Shown: positions 7,906 to 14,666 of the stretch, one piece after another
How positions within the stretch are numbered: position 1 is the stretch's first letter
Layout: each line of letters begins with the position of its first letter
From: Candidatus Micrarchaeia archaeon
Lineage (GTDB): Archaea; Micrarchaeota; Micrarchaeia; Anstonellales; JAHKLY01
Direction of reading: 5' to 3'
Length of the DNA stretch: 28,472 bases
Assembly (NCBI GenBank): GCA_041653315.1
Contig: JBAZFO010000015.1
Span: forward strand, 1 to 28,472
Program-made: the position numbers and the translations under genes
Notes under the pieces: generated by a model
Told to the model about the DNA's origin: nothing
Database searches by the model: none
Seen by the model: the letters and a program-made list of their open reading frames with translations, nothing else

Positions 7906-8217
7906 ATGAGAGGATATACAGAAGAGGTTAGTGAATATGAGAAAGAATTTCAATTCTTTGAAAAAATAGGAAAAGGAATGAAAAAAATTGTATGGCTAGG
8001 AGTAGTTTTAGGGGGCGTTATTTTTGGGGTGTCACAAATAGAAGCATCTATAAAAAAAGAAGAAATATCTAAAAATGAGCCAAAAATAATTGAACAGATA
8101 AATACTATTAAAGATCCAAAATTAGATATTTTTATTTCAATAGCAAGAAATAATGAATTATTGGCGCAAAATCTACCAAGTAATACTATAAAATCTAAAG
8201 ATAGAATACATAATTAA
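7906..8217 (+). CDS. Small single-span membrane protein, unknown function
   Basis: Not recognised. The 103 residues have a charged N-terminus (1-26), one hydrophobic segment at about 28-45 (IVWLGVVLGGVIFGV), and a Lys/Glu-rich soluble tail, so the protein should be anchored once in the membrane. There is no cleavable-looking signal site or cysteine. The start is well supported: AAAGGTGG at 7893-7900 lies five bases before the ATG. The 152-base gap upstream (7754-7905) holds TATA-like AT stretches (TTTAAATC near 7833) and a 7-base inverted repeat TGTTAGT/ACTAACA, but no other gene. The gene converges on the SemiSWEET-like gene, whose stop lies 10 bases beyond its own, and T-runs there may end transcription. 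Confidence 0.65.
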   Translation: MRGYTEEVSEYEKEFQFFEKIGKGMKKIVWLGVVLGGVIFGVSQIEASIKKEEISKNEPKIIEQINTIKDPKLDIFISIARNNELLAQNLPSNTIKSKDRIHN

Positions 8218-8227
8218 TTTTATTTTT

Positions 8228-8464
8228 TTATTTTCTATTTTTTATTAAAATAAATACAATTATGGCACCTAAACAGCTTAATCCATTAATTATTGATAAA
8301 ATAAGGTCATTTGAATATGCCCCAATTACAAGCAAGAGTATACCAATAATCTGTAATCCTACGAAACCTAAGGAAATATTTGTACTTTTTTTATTTTTAG
8401 TTAATTTATATATCTGAAAAGCCCATGCTAGTACAATTAAACCTACTCCAATCCATGATAACAT
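8228..8464 (-). CDS. SemiSWEET-like / PQ-loop small transporter
   Basis: Probable small sugar or solute transporter that works as a dimer of three-helix units. The 78 residues contain three hydrophobic segments at about 4-20, 30-50 and 53-74. The first loop, WAFQIYKLTKNKKSTNISLG, follows the pattern of the MtN3/SWEET and PQ-loop families (hydrophobic-Gln-x4-Lys-x-Lys-Ser-x-x-Ile-Ser), but the usual Pro before Gln is Phe here. Length is slightly below the 85-95 residues usual for bacterial SemiSWEETs. No ribosome binding site precedes the ATG; TTTTAAATAATA lies upstream at a distance compatible with a leaderless transcript. The substrate cannot be inferred, and a lipid-A-disaccharide synthase N-terminal-like (LAB_N) protein is a related alternative. 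Confidence 0.65.
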   Translation of the reverse strand: MLSWIGVGLIVLAWAFQIYKLTKNKKSTNISLGFVGLQIIGILLLVIGAYSNDLILSIINGLSCLGAIIVFILIKNRK

Positions 8465-8500
8465 ATTAAAAGATAATACTTTATTATTTAAAATAGTTTC

Positions 8501-8548
8501 TCTTTTCTAAAAATTTCAATATTATTATTTGATCGTATTTAGAAAAGA
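8501..8548. repeat. Perfect 11-base inverted repeat between Cgi121 and SemiSWEET-like genes
   Basis: TCTTTTCTAAA (8501-8511) and TTTAGAAAAGA (8538-8548) are exact reverse complements separated by 26 bases. It lies in the 147-base gap between two minus-strand genes, about 36 bases upstream of the SemiSWEET-like ATG. It could be an RNA hairpin or a binding site for a dimeric regulator. Confidence 0.6.
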
Positions 8549-8563
8549 TTAAAAGAAGAATCA

Positions 8564-8594
8564 AAAATCGAAAAACCAACAGAAAAAAAGAAAA
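8564..8594 (-). terminator. T-rich transcription terminator after Cgi121
   Basis: On the minus strand, beginning 18 bases past the Cgi121 stop, there are three T-runs in 31 bases (about 7, 5 and 5 T). Oligo-T clusters are the usual intrinsic terminators in archaea. The inverted repeat at 8501-8548 follows. Assigned by composition and place only. Confidence 0.3.
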
Positions 8595-8611
8595 TCAAAT
8601 TTTAATTTTAT

Positions 8612-9064
8612 TTATCTTTCTAAATATGATACAGCCATTTTTTCTAAAATAATATCTTCTAATTTATAATTTTTTAAGGTATTCTTATTTAATTGGAATA
8701 TTGTTAAATCTGGAGTGAAAACAAGTTTTTTCTTTTTAGCTTTTATTTCATTTAATATTTTGTTAATATCATCCCATTCATAAAATAAAAAAAAGTCATT
8801 TGTTTCTTTAGCTCCGGCTTTTTGAATTGCTCTTGAAACATGTTTTTCTGAGCATATCCATAATAGGATTTCATTATTTATTGATTTTGCCTTATTTCTC
8901 TTATCTTTAAACGCTTTTTTAGATAATTCATAGGCTATTTCTACTTGTTTTTTAGAAATAATATAATCTGGATTTAAAACTTGATATATTTTATTTGATT
9001 TATCCAAAATGTTAATTATCTCTCTAATATCTTTAATTTGTGAACTTATTCTTACTAAAACCAT
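8612..9064 (-). CDS. cgi121: KEOPS complex subunit Cgi121
   Basis: Small accessory subunit of the KEOPS complex, which makes N6-threonylcarbamoyladenosine at position 37 of ANN-decoding tRNAs. Cgi121 binds Bud32 and the tRNA acceptor end. The family signature is the central strand-helix block NNEILLWICSEKHVSRAIQK followed by AGAKETNDFFLFY; the early IISKKQVEIAYELSKKAF helix also fits. At 150 residues it matches the family. No ribosome binding site is present, and a TATA-like TTTTAATATATG on the minus strand (about 9082-9093) lies roughly 24 bases from the ATG, so the message is probably leaderless. It is divergent from the S8e gene and near trm1, placing it in a translation and tRNA-modification neighbourhood. 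The other KEOPS subunits are not in the window. Confidence 0.85.
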   Translation of the reverse strand: MVLVRISSQIKDIREIINILDKSNKIYQVLNPDYIISKKQVEIAYELSKKAFKDKRNKAKSINNEILLWICSEKHVSRAIQKAGAKETNDFFLFYEWDDINKILNEIKAKKKKLVFTPDLTIFQLNKNTLKNYKLEDIILEKMAVSYLER

Positions 9065-9103
9065 ACTTTTTTAAAGTAGAGCATATATTAAAATAATACT
9101 GTT

Positions 9104-9128
9104 TTCTAGAATATTATTAATTCTAGAA
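9104..9128. promoter_or_regulatory. Inverted repeat TTCTAGAAT / ATTCTAGAA upstream of the S8e gene
   Basis: Two exact 9-base arms (9104-9112 and 9120-9128) flank a 7-base spacer. Each arm contains the self-palindrome TTCTAGAA, repeated at a 17-base offset. It lies downstream of the likely TATA region (about 9084-9095) and 12 bases before GAGGTG, where a repressor or RNA hairpin could act on S8e expression. Confidence 0.5.
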
Positions 9129-9152
9129 TTTTTTATGCTTGAGGTGTAATGT

Positions 9153-9557
9153 ATGGAACAATATCATGGAAGATCTAAAAAAACAAATAAAGGAACTGGT
9201 GCAAGAATTAAAAAGAAAAGTGATAAAAAACTATCAAAAATTGGCGGTCCTGCTATTAATACTAGAGTAGCTGCTAATAAAGAACAAGAAGAATTAAAAA
9301 TTACAAGAACAAGAGGCGGAAATGAAAAAATAAAGCCAAGAAAAGGATTTTATATTAATGTGGCAGTTAAAGAAGGCGGAAAGAATATAATTAAAAAAGC
9401 AGAGATTAAATCTGTAGCGCAATCACCAGAAAATAGACATCATTCTAGGATGAATATTATAGCTAAAGGATCAGTTTTAGATACAAGTATTGGGAAAGTT
9501 AAAGTTACAAGCAGACCTGGTCAAGATGGCGTAATCAATGGTGTTTTACTTTCTTAA
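9153..9557 (+). CDS. rps8e: Small-subunit ribosomal protein S8e
   Basis: Archaeal/eukaryal-specific protein of the 30S subunit. The basic N-terminus MEQYHGRSKKTNKGTGARIK, the later ARGGNEK-like block (TRTRGGNEKIKP) and the closing EIKSVAQSPENRHHSRMNII and SRPGQDGVINGVLL segments are characteristic of S8e. The length of 134 residues is typical for archaea. GAGGTG at 9141-9146 lies six bases before the ATG. The gene is convergent with trm1, and the two stop codons share the palindromic TTAA at 9554-9557, so the message must run into trm1 antisense sequence before ending, perhaps at the T-run just beyond. Confidence 0.97.
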   Translation: MEQYHGRSKKTNKGTGARIKKKSDKKLSKIGGPAINTRVAANKEQEELKITRTRGGNEKIKPRKGFYINVAVKEGGKNIIKKAEIKSVAQSPENRHHSRMNIIAKGSVLDTSIGKVKVTSRPGQDGVINGVLLS

Positions 9558-10681
9558 AAATCTTTTTTTATTTGTTTTATATCTGCGCGTGTTTTGAAAC
9601 CCATTGAATCAAAATGGGTTTTTGTTGTTTTATATTTTTTATTTAAAGCGCTTATTAATTTTTCTAATTTTGGAGATTCTTTTTTTAATAGTCTAGATAA
9701 TTTATCTGTTGTGTAAAATCCAACAGGCATATTTATTTCGTTAATTAATAGGTCTAGAATTTTATTTAATTCATTTTTATTTTTGTAATTGCGCATTTCA
9801 TTTAATTTTTTCATTTCTTCTAATATTTCTTTGTTATGTAATTCACCTAACCATAAAGGTCCGGCAATTTCCCAATTTTTGTTTGTATTTGTAGATAATT
9901 CATTTGTTTGTATTTCTAATGTGTTTGGATTAAATTCTAAATATCCTATTTTTCTTGAAGTTTCAACAGCTTTTTCAGCGCCTTTTTCTAATTTAATAAT
10001 TATTTTAAAATAATGCCTATGCGATAAAGAAAACAAAGGTTCTATTGAAAAATCATATTCAGTAGCAGCATAACTTATATTAGCAAGCAGGATTCTAAGA
10101 CCTACTTCATGACATAAGAAATTATTTAATGGAAAAGAATGATATAATTTTATACAAGCCTTTCTTTTAGCTCCGCATAAAACTGCAGTATCTGTTGCTG
10201 TGATAGACAAATATGCTGTTTTTATATAACTTTTAGAAGCAAATTCTCCTATTGCGCTTCTTAAGAAACTTTGAGGAGAACCAAATGGGTCTAATTCAAT
10301 GAAATTATAGTCTTTTCCAAATAAATGCTGTAAAATATCTTCATCATATGCTTTTGCTTTTTTAGCAGGGAGTTTATTATGTTTAATATTTTTTTTCATT
10401 AAAGGAAGTGCATATTTATTTGCATCTACTAATGAAAGAGATTCAATGTTTTCATTTTCTTTTAAATATCTAATTCCTCTTATACCTGTTGCGCTAAAGC
10501 CGTCGCATATTCTCAATTTATCTTTTATTGCGCCGACACATAAAGAAGAGATGTCTCTGCATAATTCCATATGTGGATTATAAAAAATATTTTCTTTTGT
10601 ATAAATTTCTGTTGTATTCTCTTTTATTTTTTCCATATTTTTCACATTAATATTTAGTTTTTCATACTTAATCTTGTTCAT
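9554..10681 (-). CDS. trm1: tRNA (guanine(26)-N(2))-dimethyltransferase Trm1
   Basis: S-adenosylmethionine-dependent enzyme that makes N2,N2-dimethylguanosine at position 26 of tRNA. Visible motifs are the SAM-binding DGFSATGIRG (about 60-69), the acidic SLVDAN strand end (about 83-88), and the catalytic-loop motif LDPFGSP (about 130-136), followed by SITATDTAVLCGAKRKACI, which is diagnostic for Trm1. The C-terminal domain includes AGPLWLGELHN and a final helical domain with GFYTTDKLSRLLK. Length (375) is normal for archaea. The ATG lies inside the end of the DUF357 gene (14-base overlap), so the two are co-transcribed and probably coupled. It ends tail-to-tail with the S8e gene. Confidence 0.96.
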   Translation of the reverse strand: MNKIKYEKLNINVKNMEKIKENTTEIYTKENIFYNPHMELCRDISSLCVGAIKDKLRICDGFSATGIRGIRYLKENENIESLSLVDANKYALPLMKKNIKHNKLPAKKAKAYDEDILQHLFGKDYNFIELDPFGSPQSFLRSAIGEFASKSYIKTAYLSITATDTAVLCGAKRKACIKLYHSFPLNNFLCHEVGLRILLANISYAATEYDFSIEPLFSLSHRHYFKIIIKLEKGAEKAVETSRKIGYLEFNPNTLEIQTNELSTNTNKNWEIAGPLWLGELHNKEILEEMKKLNEMRNYKNKNELNKILDLLINEINMPVGFYTTDKLSRLLKKESPKLEKLISALNKKYKTTKTHFDSMGFKTRADIKQIKKDF

Positions 10682-10901
10682 CTAATTTTTTCAAAGCATC
10701 TATTAGGCCGTGCGCATAAACAATTGCGCCAAAAGCAGTAATTAAATCGTCTTTTTCAATAAAATATTTAGTATCTGAATAATAGCGCTCTGCTAAGTCT
10801 ATAATATGTTTATATCTTTCTTTTGCTTTTGAATCCACTTCTTTTATTGAGTCTTCGAATTTGCGCAGATCTATTTCAATTCGTTCTTTAATATCTTTCA
10901 T
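10668..10901 (-). CDS. DUF357 family protein
   Basis: Small archaeal helical protein of unknown biochemical role. The 77 residues show the DUF357 signature: an N-terminal amphipathic helix, then RYYSDTKYFIEKDDLITAFG and the closing IVYAHGLIDAL. Members are usually 75-95 residues and often sit beside tRNA or replication genes; here it heads an operon with trm1, whose ATG lies within its last codons. The ATG has no ribosome binding site, and TTTATAAAAA on the minus strand (10921-10930) is about 25 bases upstream, so translation is probably leaderless. Confidence 0.85.
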   Translation of the reverse strand: MKDIKERIEIDLRKFEDSIKEVDSKAKERYKHIIDLAERYYSDTKYFIEKDDLITAFGAIVYAHGLIDALKKLDEQD

Positions 10902-10920
10902 ATATTTATTATATTACTTG

Positions 10921-10930
10921 TTTTTATAAA
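10921..10930 (-). promoter_or_regulatory. TATA box for DUF357-trm1
   Basis: TTTATAAAAA on the minus strand, centred about 25 bases from the DUF357 ATG at 10901, with no ribosome binding site between. This fits a leaderless archaeal promoter. Confidence 0.45.
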
Positions 10931-10959
10931 TTTATTCTATAAATGAAAATAAAGATAAA

Positions 10960-10967
10960 TTTAAAAA
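10960..10967 (+). promoter_or_regulatory. TATA box for mgtE
   Basis: TTTAAAAA on the plus strand is centred about 27 bases before the A of the mgtE ATG at 10991, with no ribosome binding site between. This is the spacing of a leaderless archaeal promoter. It is separate from the opposed box at 10921-10930. Confidence 0.45.
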
Positions 10968-10990
10968 TAAATTCTTCATATTGATATACA

Positions 10991-12244
10991 ATGAATTTAC
11001 GTAAAAAGCATGATGAAAATATAAATGAAATTATTTGTCATCCTAAAAAGAGAATTTCTATATTCAAAAATATATCTGTAAAAGAACAAGGATTTATTTT
11101 ATTAGAATTATCAAAACGACTGCAAAAAGATATTTTGAATAACTTAACTGATGATGAATTGTTTAATCTTATAGAATTTTTAGACCCAGATGAGATCACA
11201 GAGATATTGCATAATATTAATTCTAAAAGAAGCACAAAAGTTTTAAAGAGATTAAATATAGATACAAAAGAAAAAATTGAATTTCTGCTTAAATTTGACC
11301 CAAAAACAATAGCAAGTATGGTTAGTTTTGATTATATTCGGGCAGATTCTAAAATCACGTTTGAAGAACTTTCTAAAGAAATTCAACAGCATGAAAAAAA
11401 TACTGGGAAATTTCCAGTTATACTTATTTTTGAAAAAGGAGAATTAAAAGGAGAGATTTTTGCACATACTTTAGCTTTGGTTAAGAAAAAAGAAAAAATT
11501 GAAAAATATATAAATAAAATCCATGCAATTAAGTACAATGAAAGTAAAAAAGAAGTAATCAAATTATTTGAGAAATACCAGCATAATAAAATAGTAGTTT
11601 TAGATGAAAATGATAGTATTTTAGGTATTATTTATTCAGATGATATACTTAAATTAATAAGAAAACAATCTGGAAATAGCCTTAGAGAATTTGCAGGTAT
11701 AAGTGAAGAAGAGGATGTTTTAGATTCTGCTTTTATTAAATTTAAATATAGATATAAATGGCTAATTCTTAATTTAGCAACTGCATTTTTTGCTGCATCT
11801 ATTGTAAGCCTTTTTCAAGAAACTATTTCAGCATTTGTATTATTAGCAGTATATATGCCTATAGTTGCAGGCATGGGGGGAAATGCAGGTACACAAACAT
11901 TAGCAGTAGTTGTAAGAGGTTTAGCTCTTAAAGAAATTGAACTTAAAACAGGAAAGAGAGTTATTATTAATGAAGCATTAGCAGGTGCAATGAATGGGAT
12001 AGTGATTGGTATTTTAGTTGCAGCAGTTGCTTTATTTTGGAATCATAATCCAATACTTGGTTTAATTTTAAGTATTGCTATGATCTGTAATTTAATAACA
12101 GCTGGATTTTTTGGAGCTGTAATCCCATTAATTATGAAAAAATTAGGAAAAGATCCTGCTTCATCTGCGACTATATTCATCACAACAGCTACAGATGTAT
12201 TTGGATTTTTTGTGTTTTTAGGATTAGCGACTCTTTTATTATAA
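10991..12244 (+). CDS. mgtE: MgtE-family magnesium transporter
   Basis: Mg2+ channel/transporter with cytoplasmic Mg2+-sensing domains. The order is an N-terminal helical MgtE_N domain (about 20-125; repeated short helices such as LSKRLQKDILNNLTDDELF and FLDPDEITEILHNI), a CBS-domain pair (about 135-245), a connecting plug helix near 245-255, and a five-helix membrane domain (about 255-417). The pore signature YMPIVAGMGGNAGTQTLAV is intact, as is TTATDVFGFFVFLG near the C-terminus, which holds the Asp that binds the ion in characterised MgtE. Length (417) is a little short compared with about 450 in bacteria. Expression appears leaderless from the TATA box at 10960-10967. Its stop is one base from the convergent trpS stop. 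Confidence 0.95.
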   Translation: MNLRKKHDENINEIICHPKKRISIFKNISVKEQGFILLELSKRLQKDILNNLTDDELFNLIEFLDPDEITEILHNINSKRSTKVLKRLNIDTKEKIEFLLKFDPKTIASMVSFDYIRADSKITFEELSKEIQQHEKNTGKFPVILIFEKGELKGEIFAHTLALVKKKEKIEKYINKIHAIKYNESKKEVIKLFEKYQHNKIVVLDENDSILGIIYSDDILKLIRKQSGNSLREFAGISEEEDVLDSAFIKFKYRYKWLILNLATAFFAASIVSLFQETISAFVLLAVYMPIVAGMGGNAGTQTLAVVVRGLALKEIELKTGKRVIINEALAGAMNGIVIGILVAAVALFWNHNPILGLILSIAMICNLITAGFFGAVIPLIMKKLGKDPASSATIFITTATDVFGFFVFLGLATLLL

Positions 12245-12245
12245 A

Positions 12246-13382
12246 TTAATTTTTATATATGAAATCATTTATCCTGTCTTTTGCTTTTTCACGCTTTTCT
12301 TGGTGAACTTTTAAAAAAGAGTTTATCTTTTCTATTGTTATTGCTTTTAATTCGCCGCTTAATAAAGCGCCAGATTTATAGTCATCATATATTTTTTTGA
12401 GTTTTTTATCATCTTCTTCAAAAAAAGTAAGCCATTGATACGAAACATCTATTTCAGGAATACCCCCATATTTTCTGTGTTCTTCAACTGTTTCTTTTCC
12501 ACCTGAGAATGCGTATTTATTTATTTTATTTTTAACAGTTTTTTCATTATCTATTGTATAAATAGTTGTATTTGAATTAGAAGAAGCCATTTTGCCATCA
12601 CTTTCCATTCCTGCTAATCCAGGAAAAAATCTACATTGTATAGAAGCAGGTTTATAGTATCCTAATTTAGGTATAACATCTCTTGAAATTCTAAAATGTG
12701 GATCTTGGTCAATTGCGTGGGGAATTAAACAAGGTCTTGGTTTTTTATTATTTTCAATAATATTTGGTAAAAATGAAGGGACTGCCTGCATTGCTGTATA
12801 AAAAATAGCTCCTATATTTTGATCGTTTTCAAAACCAAAAGCTGAACGAACAGTTGAAAAAGTTATTTTTTTTGCTACTTTTATTGCTTCTGGATACATT
12901 ATACCCGCATGTTTTGTATCAATTAAGAAATTAGTTTTTTTAGGATTAAAACCTAAAGCAATAACATCAAGCATATTTTCATATGTCATTTTTTGAATTT
13001 CTTCAAATTCCATATTTTGTTTAAATAGAAATTTTTCTTCATCTGGAAATTGGAACCATAATTCAGTATCAAATTTGTCTTGTAGCCATTTAGTAAACAT
13101 CCAAGGAATTAAATGACCTAAATGTATATGTCCTGAAGGCGCTCTTCCAGTATATAAAAAGAATTTATTTCCTTTTTCATATTCATTTAAAATAAATTCC
13201 ATATCTCTATGTGCAAAAAATATTCCCCTTTTTAAAAAATAATGTAATTCTCCAGTGTGTTTTTCAATTCTTTTTAATAATTTAGTGTCTATTTTAGATA
13301 ATCCAAATTCATTAATTAATTTATCATAATCAATATTTCCTTTAACTTCCCAGGGGGTGATTATTGTTTTTTCATTATTCAT
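12246..13382 (-). CDS. trpS: Tryptophan--tRNA ligase, archaeal/eukaryal type
   Basis: Class I aminoacyl-tRNA synthetase that charges tRNA-Trp. An N-terminal extension reading ITPWEVKGNIDYDKLINEFG is typical of the archaeal/eukaryal branch. The HIGH motif is PSGHIHLGH (about 82-90) and the KMSKS motif is KMASS (about 264-268), with LIPHAIDQDPHFRISRD in between, which is diagnostic for TrpRS. The length of 378 is typical. Its ATG overlaps the stop of the KaiC-like gene by four bases, with GAGGGT upstream, making it the last gene of a three-gene operon; it converges on mgtE. Confidence 0.96.
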   Translation of the reverse strand: MNNEKTIITPWEVKGNIDYDKLINEFGLSKIDTKLLKRIEKHTGELHYFLKRGIFFAHRDMEFILNEYEKGNKFFLYTGRAPSGHIHLGHLIPWMFTKWLQDKFDTELWFQFPDEEKFLFKQNMEFEEIQKMTYENMLDVIALGFNPKKTNFLIDTKHAGIMYPEAIKVAKKITFSTVRSAFGFENDQNIGAIFYTAMQAVPSFLPNIIENNKKPRPCLIPHAIDQDPHFRISRDVIPKLGYYKPASIQCRFFPGLAGMESDGKMASSNSNTTIYTIDNEKTVKNKINKYAFSGGKETVEEHRKYGGIPEIDVSYQWLTFFEEDDKKLKKIYDDYKSGALLSGELKAITIEKINSFLKVHQEKREKAKDRINDFIYKN

Positions 13383-14110
13383 AAATAACCCTCTTTTTTG
13401 GGTTTAATATTGTTTTTAGCTTTTTTTATAAGCGGTTCTATAAATTCAATTCCCTTTTTATTTAGAGCTATATCATAAATTTTTTCTTCATAACAGCATC
13501 CACGCATTTTAATTATTTCTAAACCCCTTCTTCTTTTTCTTCCTTCTAAAATATTTGATAAATGTATAAAACCATCAGTAAAATTTTCAACTCCTGAAAT
13601 AGTTTTTGGTATATCATTTTCTCTGAATTTCCCATCTTCTGCTATAAGAATAGTAGTAGTTTTCCAATTTCTTACTTTTGAAATAAACTGCAATAAAGTC
13701 TGCCTTTTATCTAATTCATTTTTTTGAAGCAAACCTAAAGGAGTTATTGGATCGATGACTACTCTTTTTACATCCATAGTTTCAATCATTGTTTTTATCG
13801 CATCTTCCTGTTCTAAAAGTTGATCTAATTCAGTTACTGGAAATTCTATAAAAATTAATCTTTTTTCTTCTTCTAATTTTTTAATATTTAGCCCTAATTC
13901 TTCCATATGTCTTAAAGTGGGTTTTTTTCTTTCTTCAAAAGAAACATATAATCCAGTTTCGTTATTATTTTTTATTCCTTCTTCTAAAAATTGCATTCCG
14001 AATGTAGATTTTCCTGTTCCTACTCCTCCAGAAACAGCGATTACACTTTCTTTTGGTAATCCACCTGTAATTTTATCAAATCCTTTAATACCTGTTTTTA
14101 TTTTTTCCAT
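13379..14110 (-). CDS. Single-domain KaiC/RadA-like ATPase
   Basis: RecA-superfamily ATPase of the KaiC type; in archaea these single-domain forms are probable signalling or regulatory ATPases and are not proven clock proteins. The opening IKTGIKGFDKITGGLPK is the family hallmark. Walker A is GGVGTGKST (about 28-36), the catalytic Glu pair is in VSFEERKK (about 57-63), Walker B is RVVIDP (about 116-121), and the closing LEIIKMRGCCYEEKIYDIAL matches the KMRG strand. The cysteine pair after KMRG is an unusual touch. The gene sits two bases after an unrecognised 166-residue gene and overlaps trpS by four bases, with GAGGA upstream of its ATG. Such genes often carry a paired small regulator, for which the upstream gene is a candidate. 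Confidence 0.88.
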   Translation of the reverse strand: MEKIKTGIKGFDKITGGLPKESVIAVSGGVGTGKSTFGMQFLEEGIKNNNETGLYVSFEERKKPTLRHMEELGLNIKKLEEEKRLIFIEFPVTELDQLLEQEDAIKTMIETMDVKRVVIDPITPLGLLQKNELDKRQTLLQFISKVRNWKTTTILIAEDGKFRENDIPKTISGVENFTDGFIHLSNILEGRKRRRGLEIIKMRGCCYEEKIYDIALNKKGIEFIEPLIKKAKNNIKPKKEGYL

Positions 14111-14112
14111 TT

Positions 14113-14613
14113 TTATTCCTCAGTAATTCTTTCTAATATTTTTTTACCCATTTCTTCTCTTGCTTTCATTTTTTTAGCATATTCAATTTTATCTTCTTCG
14201 TTTAGAGCTTTTTCCAAATACATTTCAGTGAAATTATAACTAAAAGATGCAGCATTAAGAAATAATCTTTGTAATGTTCCAGCATCAACATTCATTTTGT
14301 GTGGTTTTATTACTTCAACACCCATTGGGGCATATTTCATACATAAATTTAAGAAAGATTCTAAATCTTTAGCTAATACTCTTCCTTGTGAATAAGTTGA
14401 GTATAAATTATTTTCACATTTTATAGCATCATCAATTTCACCATATGCGAATATAATTCCTGGTTCTTGAGTTAATTTTGAAATAGTTTCAGTCATTATG
14501 TTTTTTACAATTTCTGGAGAGCTTCCATGCAAATCAAAGTATATTTCAGCCATTAATCCTCCGTCTTTAATTGTTTGTTCAATAATTTCTTCTGGGCTTT
14601 TCTTATTTTCCAT
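14113..14613 (-). CDS. Unrecognised soluble protein upstream of the KaiC-like ATPase
   Basis: Not recognised. The 166 residues look like a compact alpha/beta cytoplasmic protein: an opening helix, a strand-like block GGLMAEIYFDLHG, a helix, a strand around GIIFAYGEIDDAI, then a mostly helical C-terminal half ending in a charged helix (EDKIEYAKKMKAREEMGKKI). There are no membrane segments or known catalytic motifs. GGTGA at 14618-14622 lies four bases before the ATG, and TATTTTAAATAA upstream (about 14643-14655) is a plausible promoter. It is the first gene of an operon with the KaiC-like ATPase and trpS, separated from the ATPase by two bases, so it may be the partner of that ATPase. Function is unknown. 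Confidence 0.7.
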   Translation of the reverse strand: MENKKSPEEIIEQTIKDGGLMAEIYFDLHGSSPEIVKNIMTETISKLTQEPGIIFAYGEIDDAIKCENNLYSTYSQGRVLAKDLESFLNLCMKYAPMGVEVIKPHKMNVDAGTLQRLFLNAASFSYNFTEMYLEKALNEEDKIEYAKKMKAREEMGKKILERITEE

Positions 14614-14666
14614 ATTTTCACCTATTATTATTCACAAGGGAGTTATTTAAAATATTACCTTTTTAG

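Noticed and set aside
8543..8605. Twenty-codon coding-like plus-strand stretch (Lys/Glu-rich, ending in TAA) between Cgi121 and the SemiSWEET-like gene
   Set aside because: It follows directly on an in-frame TAG with no start codon. It could be a gene remnant, but A-rich DNA gives Lys/Glu readings by chance and it overlaps a likely T-rich terminator of the other strand.
12841..12856. CGAACA hexamer inside trpS, similar to the shared promoter element
   Set aside because: It lies in coding sequence and lacks the TATA half of the element.
13379..14110. Circadian clock KaiC
   Set aside because: Only one ATPase domain is present and there are no kaiA/kaiB genes; it belongs to the broader archaeal KaiC-like group.
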